Assembly (NCBI GenBank): GCA_964473745.1
Contig: CAYYQE010000018.1
Span: forward strand, 1 to 29,191
DNA from: JABJMC01 sp964473745
GTDB lineage: Bacteria > Patescibacteriota > Gracilibacteria > UBA1369 > UBA12473
Direction: 5' to 3'
Length of the DNA: 29,191 nt
A program made the translations under genes and the position numbers. Position 1 is the first letter of the stretch. Each line of letters begins with the position of its first letter. Of the stretch, positions 23,454 through 29,191 are shown in pieces. Below the pieces are notes generated by a model, which did no database searches, was not told the DNA's origin, and saw only the letters and a list, made by a program, of their open reading frames with translations.

Positions 23454-23524
23454 CAAAAAATCACAAAAATTAGCCTTTTAAAAGGAAATAAGTTAAAATT
23501 TGTCCATCTTAACCTCCCTTTTGT

Positions 23525-23914
23525 ATGCTTTCTCTTAAGTTTCTAGCCATAATGCTTGGGGCACTTTGTATTGCCACTCGCTTGCCCGGTGTTTTTTATC
23601 CCAAAGCTTTTACTAAAGTTTTTAAAAAGGCTCTAAAAGACCATCAATTCATGCGCGCCCTTTCACTTTTACCATTTGGTTTTGGGGTCGCAATTTTAAT
23701 GGAAAACGCCAGGCTCATGCCTGATTGGACCATGGTAATGTCAGTAATTGGCTGGCTCTTTTTAGGAGTTTCTCTTTATATGATGTGGGAACCAAAAATG
23801 GTTGAAAAAAGAGCGCACAAGCTTCTTAAAAAACACGGCCTTGTTCAGTTCGGTTGCACGATTGCCGTGGCACTTGGTGCGGGCTTAATGTATTTGGGAC
23901 TCGCTGTGTATTAA
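23525..23914 (+). CDS. Small multi-pass membrane protein, 129 aa, unknown
   Basis: Three to four hydrophobic segments: about residues 3-20 (LKFLAIMLGALCIATRL), 43-60 (RALSLLPFGFGVAILM), 68-88 (WTMVMSVIGWLFLGVSLYMMW) and 108-129 (FGCTIAVALGAGLMYLGLAVY). Basic loops (KAFTKVFKKALKDHQ and KMVEKRAHKLLKKHG) lie between them, consistent with cytoplasmic loops. I do not recognise the family. The 3' end overlaps the convergent flavoprotein gene by 4 bp. A TAAAAT (23494-23499) about 25 nt upstream may be its -10 box. Confidence 0.7.
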   Translation: MLSLKFLAIMLGALCIATRLPGVFYPKAFTKVFKKALKDHQFMRALSLLPFGFGVAILMENARLMPDWTMVMSVIGWLFLGVSLYMMWEPKMVEKRAHKLLKKHGLVQFGCTIAVALGAGLMYLGLAVY

Positions 23915-24639
23915 AGGTGAAACTGTTCAAAATAAATTTGCTCCTCGGGTATTTTCTGCTCGAGGAGTATTTTTTTGACATCATCAATCATGGGCTTTCC
24001 TCCACAAAGATAAAAATCAGTGCTACTTACGTCAAATGAATCCTCTTTTATAACTTCGGTCACCCGACCTACCGGCCCTTCCCAGCCTTCTTTTGGTTGG
24101 GATAGCGTCAAAATAAATGAAAAATTAGCATATTTAGTCGCTAAATCTTCAAATTCTTTCCTATAAAAAATATGCTCCTGACTCCTTACCCCAAAATAAA
24201 GTTTAACTTCACGGGTGGGATTTTCAACTAAGACACTTTCAATCATGGCCCGAAAAGGAGCCACTCCCACACTCGTAGCCACAAAAACCAACTTTTTCTT
24301 AGGGGAAGACTTCAAAACAAAATATCCAAACGGTCCCTGAACATCAATTTTGTCGCCCACTTTCAGCTCATCTAACAGGGGAGTTAAGCGACCATCCGGA
24401 ATAATTTCAATATTCAAAACCAAATCACAGGAACCTTTTTGTGGGGCCCGCGCCAAAGAGTAAGCTCGGCTCAACATTTCCCCGGTTTCCGGGTGATTCA
24501 TCTTAAGCAATACAAACTGACCGGCCTCATATTCAAAATCTTTCCCATAACACGGCAATTCAAACACAAAATCTCGCACCCGGTCCGTAAACACGATTTT
24601 TTCTTTTAATTCGGCTTGGTATGATGCGGGCAAAGTCAT
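23911..24639 (-). CDS. Ferredoxin-NADP+ reductase-like FAD oxidoreductase
   Basis: A 242-residue flavoprotein with the two-domain ferredoxin-NADP reductase fold. The FAD domain (about 1-100) has SRAYSLARAP, the R-x-Y-S motif that holds FAD. The NAD(P) domain (about 105-242) has VATSVGVAPFRAM, PTREVKLYFGVRSQEH and DFYLCGGKPMIDDVKKIL, the usual nucleotide-binding segments, and ends EEQIYFEQFHL. There is no attached 2Fe-2S domain, so it must pass electrons to or from a separate carrier. The partner and direction are unknown. TAAGAT (24646-24651) lies 6 nt before the ATG, so the mRNA is probably leaderless. It is divergent from the 161-aa gene. Confidence 0.9.
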   Translation of the reverse strand: MTLPASYQAELKEKIVFTDRVRDFVFELPCYGKDFEYEAGQFVLLKMNHPETGEMLSRAYSLARAPQKGSCDLVLNIEIIPDGRLTPLLDELKVGDKIDVQGPFGYFVLKSSPKKKLVFVATSVGVAPFRAMIESVLVENPTREVKLYFGVRSQEHIFYRKEFEDLATKYANFSFILTLSQPKEGWEGPVGRVTEVIKEDSFDVSSTDFYLCGGKPMIDDVKKILLEQKIPEEQIYFEQFHL

Positions 24640-24645
24640 GCGCCC

Positions 24646-24697
24646 ATCTTACACTTTACAGACTGATCACAAAAGTCTAGAATCCCAACCTTATAAA
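24646..24697. promoter_or_regulatory. Divergent leaderless-type -10 boxes
   Basis: Minus strand TAAGAT (24646-24651) ends 6 nt before the flavoprotein ATG. Plus strand TATAAA (24692-24697) ends 7 nt before the ATG at 24705. Good -35 boxes are not evident on either side. Confidence 0.55.
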
Positions 24698-24704
24698 GCT
24701 AAAC

Positions 24705-25190
24705 ATGCAAACTACTCCACCAAGTGGCAAATGGGAGAAGCTCACTGAAATCGAGGGCTATGAAGATGTTTTTCATGTAGCTGTCTGTCGAGCTGTTGTT
24801 TCAGATCCCAGAAATCCTGGTGGTTTTATTGTGGTGGCAAACGCTATTGAGATATTTGAAAGATTACAAAAAAAAGAGCCGACTCATGGGCCAGACATTT
24901 TATTTGCCAAAGAACTGCCCATGGGTATCTTAAGAAGTAATTTAAATGACCATGAGATTGAAGTGATCACGCAAGCCCGTCAAAGTATTAAAGAAGCACA
25001 AGAATTTGCTGTGCAAGTTACCTCGGAAATGTTACAAATTGCTGAGCGGGCTCGCGGAGTTAGCGGTCTTTCAGCAGTCAAATTTGAACCTCGTAATCAT
25101 TTTGCTTTTGTAGGGAGTTTTCCCAGAGGAATTAGGCTCCCGCAAATAAGAACTAGGCTTGAGGAGCTAATTACAGAAATAAATGTCTAA
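24705..25190 (+). CDS. Unrecognised 161-aa protein
   Basis: I do not recognise this protein. It is soluble, with no signal peptide or membrane helix. The first half looks alpha/beta (YEDVFHVAVCRAVVSDPRNPGGFIVVANAIEIFERLQ), followed by a long helix rich in Glu, Gln and Ala (about residues 80-116) and a terminal part with GSFPRGIRLPQIRTRLEELI. A single Cys and several Arg stand out but form no known motif. The start is supported by TATAAA 7 nt before the ATG. It is divergent from the flavoprotein gene and precedes cdaA by 40 bp. Confidence 0.65.
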   Translation: MQTTPPSGKWEKLTEIEGYEDVFHVAVCRAVVSDPRNPGGFIVVANAIEIFERLQKKEPTHGPDILFAKELPMGILRSNLNDHEIEVITQARQSIKEAQEFAVQVTSEMLQIAERARGVSGLSAVKFEPRNHFAFVGSFPRGIRLPQIRTRLEELITEINV

Positions 25191-25218
25191 ACTTGTGTTT
25201 TTTAAGCCAAAAAAGTAG

Positions 25219-25224
25219 TATAAA
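25219..25224 (+). promoter_or_regulatory. Leaderless-type -10 box before cdaA
   Basis: TATAAA ends 6 nt before the cdaA ATG at 25231. TTGTGT at 25193-25198 could be the -35 box but with a long 20-bp spacer. Confidence 0.5.
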
Positions 25225-25230
25225 TAATCC

Positions 25231-26067
25231 ATGAACGTAATCAACGATATTGTCGCCCGCGTAATCCTTTCGCTCTCTAGTTTGGGGGAGACATTTTGGG
25301 AACATCTCACGCTTTCGCAGTATTCGTTTTGGCAGACTGCCATTGATATTTTTGTGGTGGCCCTGCTTTTTTACTGGTTAATTATGTTGCTCAAGGGCAC
25401 GCGCGCCGTGCATATTTTGAGTGGGCTCGCAATTTTGGGAGTTTTTTACGCGATGAGTCGTTGGTTGGAATTACTAGCTGTGAATTGGATTTTGAGTCGT
25501 ATTTTCCCTGTTATTTTGTTGGCCATTCCTATTATTTTTCAAAAAGAATTGCGGCGTGGTTTGGAACATTTAGGGAAAACTTCTGTTTTTAGTAATCAAA
25601 TCGAGGCCACTGACCGAATCATTAGTGATATTATCGAGGCTTGCCAGGATTTAGCTAAACAGAGACATGGCGCCTTAATTGTTTTTCAGCGTGATATAAA
25701 GTTAGAAGAATATTTAGAGACTGGAAAGGAATTAGACGCTCATATTTCTAAAGATTTGCTGCTTAGTATTTTTCAGCCCAAATCTCCACTGCATGATGGA
25801 GCGGTAATTATTAAGGGCCGACGAATTGCCGCCGCGGGGTGTACGCTTCCGCATGATTTCAAAAAATATGATCCTAAATATGGGACTCGGCACAAAGCGG
25901 GCATTGGTCTTTCCGAAAATACTGACACCGAAGTAATTATTATTTCTGAAGAAAGAAAAACAATCTCGTACGCCAAAAAAGGCAGAATTCACGAACTTAC
26001 TTCTGATGAATTGCAAAAGATTCTTGAAAACATTTTTAAACCTAAAAAAACCTCTAAAAAATCATGA
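25231..26067 (+). CDS. cdaA: Membrane diadenylate cyclase (c-di-AMP synthase)
   Basis: A 278-residue CdaA/DacA-type enzyme that joins two ATP molecules into cyclic di-AMP. Three N-terminal membrane helices (about 38-60, 66-80 and 87-103) end at the conserved IFQKELRRGLEHLGK linker, followed by the DAC domain. The catalytic DGA motif is at Asp189-Ala191 (LHDGAVII), and GTRHKAGIGLSENTD (Arg220-His221) matches the RHR-type nucleotide-binding motif with Lys in the third place. The basic tail KKTSKKS is not unusual. It overlaps the YbbR-domain gene by 4 bp (ATGA), the standard cdaA-cdaR pair. c-di-AMP controls potassium and osmolyte transport and cell-wall balance in many bacteria. Confidence 0.95.
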   Translation: MNVINDIVARVILSLSSLGETFWEHLTLSQYSFWQTAIDIFVVALLFYWLIMLLKGTRAVHILSGLAILGVFYAMSRWLELLAVNWILSRIFPVILLAIPIIFQKELRRGLEHLGKTSVFSNQIEATDRIISDIIEACQDLAKQRHGALIVFQRDIKLEEYLETGKELDAHISKDLLLSIFQPKSPLHDGAVIIKGRRIAAAGCTLPHDFKKYDPKYGTRHKAGIGLSENTDTEVIIISEERKTISYAKKGRIHELTSDELQKILENIFKPKKTSKKS

Positions 26068-26990
26068 TCCGTCGCTTTTTTACCAAAAATGTACCAATTA
26101 AATTACTCGCTCTAGGCGCGGCCTGCTTGTTTTGGTTTTTTGTTTTGAGCAGTGAAAACACTTTTTATGCTTTCCCGGGTAGTTTAACCATTGAATCGTT
26201 TAATGTTCCGGAAGGGCTAGCCGTTGTGAACGAGCTCGGTAATGCCGAAATTACCGTGCGCGCTTCCCAAGAAGTTTACAAAACTTTAACCCCTGAAAAT
26301 TTTACAGTTTACGTAGATTTACAGGGATTAGCCGCTGGTAGCAAACAGGTTGATTTAGCGGTGAATTCCAAAAAAACAGACGTTAGTGTTGTCAGCATAA
26401 ATCCGGCCAGCGTGCCCGTTATTCTCGAAGAGCTAACCACCAAAGAAGTGCTGTTAACCTATGCTCTGGTTGGCGAGCCCGCCGATAATTACGCCGCTGA
26501 ACTCCGCTCCATGCCCGAAACAAGCATCATAGTCAGCGGCGCCCAAAGCGTTCTATCCGAAATCGATCAAGCTGTTGCCACGCTCACTCTCCAAGGTGAC
26601 GAAATCAGCACCACCACTCGTTCCGCGGAAATTACGATTTTGGATGATAACAGTCAGTCCCTAACCACGGTCACTCCGGAAGAAAAAACCATTGATTTAA
26701 CAGTTATTATTTCACTTGAGCAATCCCAAAAAACAGTGGGCGTAAAAGTCGCCGTCGACAACCTGCAAACCGGTTACTTGGATTCTATCAAAGTTACCCC
26801 CACAGTCCTGCAAATCCAGGGCGACACCGAACTTTTGGAAGAGGTTCTGTATCTCGAAACCGAACCAGTTCAAGTCCCAGCTGGCGAAGAAATTTATAGA
26901 GCCACGGTAGCCCTCATCCTTCCCGAAGGAGTCACCTTTGTAGATGAAAACGAGGGGACAGTAGAAGTGCTAATTTCCGTTAGCGAATAG
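26064..26990 (+). CDS. cdaR: YbbR-domain protein (CdaR-like regulator of CdaA)
   Basis: A 308-residue membrane-anchored extracytoplasmic protein. One transmembrane helix (about 14-33, KLLALGAACLFWFFVLSSEN) is followed by YbbR-type repeats with typical VYVDLQGLAAGSKQVDLAV and SINPASVPVILEE segments; about three repeats fit the length. No catalytic motif is present. In Firmicutes CdaR binds and tunes CdaA. Its start codon overlaps the cdaA stop, so the two are translated together. glmM, the usual third gene of this operon, is absent here; a convergent MscS gene follows after 2 bp. Confidence 0.9.
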   Translation: MIRRFFTKNVPIKLLALGAACLFWFFVLSSENTFYAFPGSLTIESFNVPEGLAVVNELGNAEITVRASQEVYKTLTPENFTVYVDLQGLAAGSKQVDLAVNSKKTDVSVVSINPASVPVILEELTTKEVLLTYALVGEPADNYAAELRSMPETSIIVSGAQSVLSEIDQAVATLTLQGDEISTTTRSAEITILDDNSQSLTTVTPEEKTIDLTVIISLEQSQKTVGVKVAVDNLQTGYLDSIKVTPTVLQIQGDTELLEEVLYLETEPVQVPAGEEIYRATVALILPEGVTFVDENEGTVEVLISVSE

Positions 26991-26992
26991 GC

Positions 26993-28108
26993 TTATTTCG
27001 AAACAGGATCCAAGCTTTTCGTATACAAAAGCTGTGTTGGGTAAGCAAATTCGATCTTGGCTTTTTCAAATCCTTGTTTGATTTTTAGATTAACAGCGTT
27101 TTGAATTGTTTGACCTTTTTCAAGATCCGTATCTTTAATCCAGTAACTTGTCGCAATATCTAACCCCGAATCGGAAAAAGTTTTGAAATAGACACGGCAA
27201 TGATTATCAACCTCTTTATTTTCTGTTATCACGGTTTTAATAATTTTCATTCCCTCTTTCATCTTGGTGTTGGAAGTTTCATAGACAATAGAAAGCGTTA
27301 AATCCACACGGCGTTTTGGGCGACGAGAAAGATTTTCCACCACCGTGGCCGCTAACTGACTATTTGGCACAATCAGCTCCGTGCCATCCACGGTTTCCAA
27401 GCGGGTACTTCGCATCCCCACAGATTTAATTGTTCCATCAAAATCTTTGGTCTGCACATAATCACCTACTTTAAAAGTTTTGTCCGCAAACAACGAAATC
27501 GAACCAAAGAAGTTGGACAGCGCGTCTTGAGCCGCCAAAGCAATCGCCAAACCACCAATTCCCATTCCAGCCAGCAGCGAACTAATGTTGTAGCCCAGAT
27601 TACTTACAATCATCAGCGCCACAATCGCCCAGATCGTCAGCTTAACAATTCGGTTCAGGGTCGGGACCATAGTCTTATCTAAAATCCCATTTTTCGAAGC
27701 ATAAGGAGCCAAATAATGACTCACCACAAAATCAAAAATTCTCAAAAGTGAAGACGTGATTTTAACTACCACAATTACCAAAATCGCCTTTTCCACAAAA
27801 GCATCAACCTGTTCCGCTAACGTCAAAACACGAGTGGCATAAAAGAACGCCATCACAAAAACTACAAAATTCAATAAATTCCTAAACACTGTCAGCGCAA
27901 AGTCATCAATTTCCGTTGAAGTTCTTCGGGCTAATTTTGCGACATAACGATTTAGCACAAGCGAAAAAATACGAGCCAGCGCCCAACCAACAACTACAAT
28001 CAGTAGTGCCAGTAAAACCTGATCAAGCGTATTATTCAAAAAAGTGACCAGTCGTAGTGACTCCAGACTTGCCACTAGACTACCTTGAAGGAGGGAGAAA
28101 ATTTCCAT
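26993..28108 (-). CDS. MscS-family mechanosensitive channel
   Basis: A 371-residue small-conductance mechanosensitive channel. Helices occupy about residues 25-55, 68-95, 98-120 and 150-170; the pore helix and its extension read MGIGGLAIALAAQDALSNFFGS (first half residues about 182-195), which matches the glycine/alanine-rich TM3 of MscS. The beta domain follows (FKVGDYVQTKDFDGTIKSVG, with the usual R-S-T-R-L-E motif), then an alpha/beta C-terminus. Such channels open under membrane tension to release solutes during osmotic down-shock. TAGATT lies 6 nt before the ATG (28115-28120, minus strand). It is 2 bp from the end of the CdaR-like gene, with converging transcription. Confidence 0.92.
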   Translation of the reverse strand: MEIFSLLQGSLVASLESLRLVTFLNNTLDQVLLALLIVVVGWALARIFSLVLNRYVAKLARRTSTEIDDFALTVFRNLLNFVVFVMAFFYATRVLTLAEQVDAFVEKAILVIVVVKITSSLLRIFDFVVSHYLAPYASKNGILDKTMVPTLNRIVKLTIWAIVALMIVSNLGYNISSLLAGMGIGGLAIALAAQDALSNFFGSISLFADKTFKVGDYVQTKDFDGTIKSVGMRSTRLETVDGTELIVPNSQLAATVVENLSRRPKRRVDLTLSIVYETSNTKMKEGMKIIKTVITENKEVDNHCRVYFKTFSDSGLDIATSYWIKDTDLEKGQTIQNAVNLKIKQGFEKAKIEFAYPTQLLYTKSLDPVSK

Positions 28109-28114
28109 AATTTT

Positions 28115-28146
28115 AATCTAAAGGATACCCATCCAATCTAAAAGGA
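28115..28146 (-). promoter_or_regulatory. mscS promoter region with direct repeat
   Basis: On the minus strand TAGATT (28115-28120) ends 6 nt before the ATG, the leaderless arrangement. The box is part of a short direct repeat: TCCTTTAGATT near the start and TCCTTTTAGATT about 22 bp further upstream. A regulator site or a duplicated promoter is possible. Confidence 0.4.
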
Positions 28147-28243
28147 ATCCCACAAAAAGACAAGAGCCTTTCCTTTTAACTTTCCTTAAGTAGGCGTTTT
28201 TTGGTAGTGTGAGCCCGTCGGCGTTGCCATCTAACTATTTATT

Positions 28244-28933
28244 ATGAAAGCCCTCCACTGTATCCCCATGCAAGAAAAATCCATGAAAGATCTTAAGCAA
28301 CGGTTGATTTTAGAGGCGCACGAAGCAGATTTGGTTGAAGTGTGGCTAGATTCGGTTCAGGACCTTCGGTTAGCTGAGATTTTCTTTGAAGAAGCGGACA
28401 TCAAAACCCCATTTTTATTTGTGAGTAAGTACCCAGCAGAAAAGGGTGAATTTATGGGTACTCCAGAGGAACACGCCGAAATGCTTCGCGATTTGTTTGA
28501 ACGGGGCGCGCATTATGTGGACATGGCTTATGACACGGATTCTAAACATATCGCCACTGTAGCCGGAGCCAAACGTGATTACGCCAAACTAATTATTTCT
28601 TATCATAATTTTGAAGAAACACCGTCTTTGAAAAAGCTTCAGGGAATTGTAGAGGACGCGGTTGCCAAAGGAGCTGATATCGTCAAAATCGCCACTTTTG
28701 TAGCTGAACGTCCCGAAAACGTGACTTTATTCAAACTCACTACCTGGGCCATTGCCCAAGGAATCGCCATTATTACGATTGGAATGGGCAAAGAAGGACG
28801 CCTTTCACGCTTAGTCTGCCCTTTACTAGGATCAGAGGTTTATTACGCCCCTTTACAAGGGGCAAACCAAACTGCTCCCGGGCAACTTACCAAAGATGAA
28901 CTTCAAGCCGGCTGGGAGGCCATGGGCGTATAA
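28244..28933 (+). CDS. aroD: 3-dehydroquinate dehydratase, type I
   Basis: A 229-residue class I enzyme that removes water from 3-dehydroquinate to give 3-dehydroshikimate, the third step of the shikimate pathway. It uses a Schiff-base mechanism: the likely catalytic residues are His121 in IISYHNFEETP and Lys148 in DIVKIATFVAE. The opening ADLVEVWLDSVQDL carries the substrate-contacting Glu, and GKEGRLSRLVCPLLGSEVYYAPL plus QTAPGQL form the C-terminal active-site part. The length fits the family (about 225-250). No other aro gene is in the window. No Shine-Dalgarno or clear -10 box precedes the ATG. A tandem array begins 5 bp after the stop. Confidence 0.95.
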   Translation: MKALHCIPMQEKSMKDLKQRLILEAHEADLVEVWLDSVQDLRLAEIFFEEADIKTPFLFVSKYPAEKGEFMGTPEEHAEMLRDLFERGAHYVDMAYDTDSKHIATVAGAKRDYAKLIISYHNFEETPSLKKLQGIVEDAVAKGADIVKIATFVAERPENVTLFKLTTWAIAQGIAIITIGMGKEGRLSRLVCPLLGSEVYYAPLQGANQTAPGQLTKDELQAGWEAMGV

Positions 28934-28938
28934 GTTGG

Positions 28939-29107
28939 GCGCCGAGTTTGCGCCGAGTTTGCGCCGAGTTTGCGCCGAGTTTGCGCCGAGTTGCGTCGAG
29001 TTCGCCCGCCGACTTTCCGCGCCGACTTTCCGCGCCGACTTTCCGCGCCGACTTTCCGCGCCGACCTTCCGCGCCGACTTTCCGCGCCGACCTTCCGCGC
29101 CGACCTA
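28939..29107. repeat. GC-rich tandem array of 11-bp and 13-bp units
   Basis: About six units of GCGCCGAGTTT (11 bp; 28939-29003, the later ones slightly altered) run into about seven units of GCGCCGACTTTCC (13 bp; 29004-29096, some with ACCTTCC), ending in a partial unit. The first six bases GCGCCGA are shared, so one array probably grew from the other. Open frames cross it in several directions only because the units lack stops; I do not call a gene. It begins right after aroD and ends 8-9 bp before the dispersed repeat. Confidence 0.9.
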
Positions 29108-29115
29108 ATGGAACC

Positions 29116-29191
29116 CTTTTTTGGTGTATGTACCAAACGTTTGACATGTCGATTTGAGCCTACCTGGAAACATTGTATTCCTGTCAAGCTA
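29116..29191 (+). repeat. Hairpin-type dispersed repeat, copy B (window edge)
   Basis: The reverse complement of 58-132 with three substitutions and one T-run length change, and running off the window end. It starts with TTTTTTGGTGTATGTACCA and contains the TTTGACATGTC and CCTGTCAAGCTA arms. In copy A the unit ends in an inverted-repeat arm (GTACCATAG); here the far arm is cut by the edge. That both window edges fall in the same repeat suggests the sequence broke at a repeated element. Confidence 0.8.

Noticed and set aside
28939..29107. CRISPR array
   Set aside because: Units of 11-13 bp are directly adjacent with no unique spacers, and no cas gene is present.
28887..29187. Several open frames across the tandem array, giving Arg/Ser/Ala-rich peptides
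   Set aside because: They exist in multiple frames and both strands because the repeat unit has no stops. No start signal or family resemblance.

Overview
The window looks like a bacterial chromosome segment from an uncultivated lineage with compact, mostly AT-rich genes. My best guess is the Patescibacteria/CPR, possibly Peregrinibacteria-like. The basis is tight gene packing, many short conserved-hypothetical membrane proteins, a giant S-layer-anchored protein, near absence of Shine-Dalgarno sequences, and many genes with a -10 box 6-7 nt before the start codon. TGA is used as a stop (for example the CorA-like gene and the divergent small ORFs), so the TGA-as-glycine code of Gracilibacteria does not apply. 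The taxonomic call is an inference. Two 10-N runs (20482-20491 and 23261-23270) mark scaffold joins, so order across them is only as good as the assembly.

Layout. 1-2053: a hairpin-type repeat at the left edge, two very small minus-strand ORFs, a stand-alone cyclic-nucleotide-binding-domain protein and a multi-pass membrane protein. 2114-5839: CorA-like metal transporter, rpsO (S15) and pnp (PNPase), with promoters, a terminator and a structured pnp leader. 5847-6306: promoter, terminator and tRNA-Gly(GCC), followed by 19-bp and 10-bp repeats of the tRNA 3' end, then a promoter with an operator-like dyad. 6332-16087: one 3251-residue exported surface protein with three beta-helix blocks, four similar ~125-residue FN3-like repeats, thirteen InlB-B-type repeats and three C-terminal SLH domains. 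16178-19493: a small basic protein, an aminotransferase with an unexplained ~300-residue N-terminal extension, and a transglutaminase-like protein. 19502-21111: a compositionally foreign stretch with a structured, mostly non-coding ~0.9 kb segment that resembles the 5' part of a group II intron RNA, an assembly gap, and a GC-rich small membrane-protein gene with a true Shine-Dalgarno. 21149-23166: a Na+/Ca2+-exchanger family protein, an unrecognised 241-residue protein and a small cysteine-rich protein. 23228-23453: a minus-strand tRNA cluster (Phe, Pro, and a third 3' end) interrupted by a gap. 23525-28933: small membrane protein, ferredoxin-NADP reductase-like flavoprotein, an unknown protein, the cdaA-cdaR-type pair for cyclic di-AMP, an MscS channel and aroD. 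28939-29191: an 11-/13-bp tandem array and a second, inverted copy of the left-edge repeat.

How the genes fit together. rpsO-pnp is the classic translation/RNA-decay neighbourhood. The cdaA-cdaR pair would make and regulate c-di-AMP, which in other bacteria controls ion and osmotic balance; the CorA, CaCA and MscS transporters nearby fit an ion/osmotic theme without proving linkage. The giant SLH protein is probably displayed on an S-layer. The most unusual places are the leaderless-type promoter architecture, the tRNA-Gly 3'-end repeats, the foreign RNA-like island at the first gap, the aminotransferase fusion operon, and the repeat element found inverted at both window ends.
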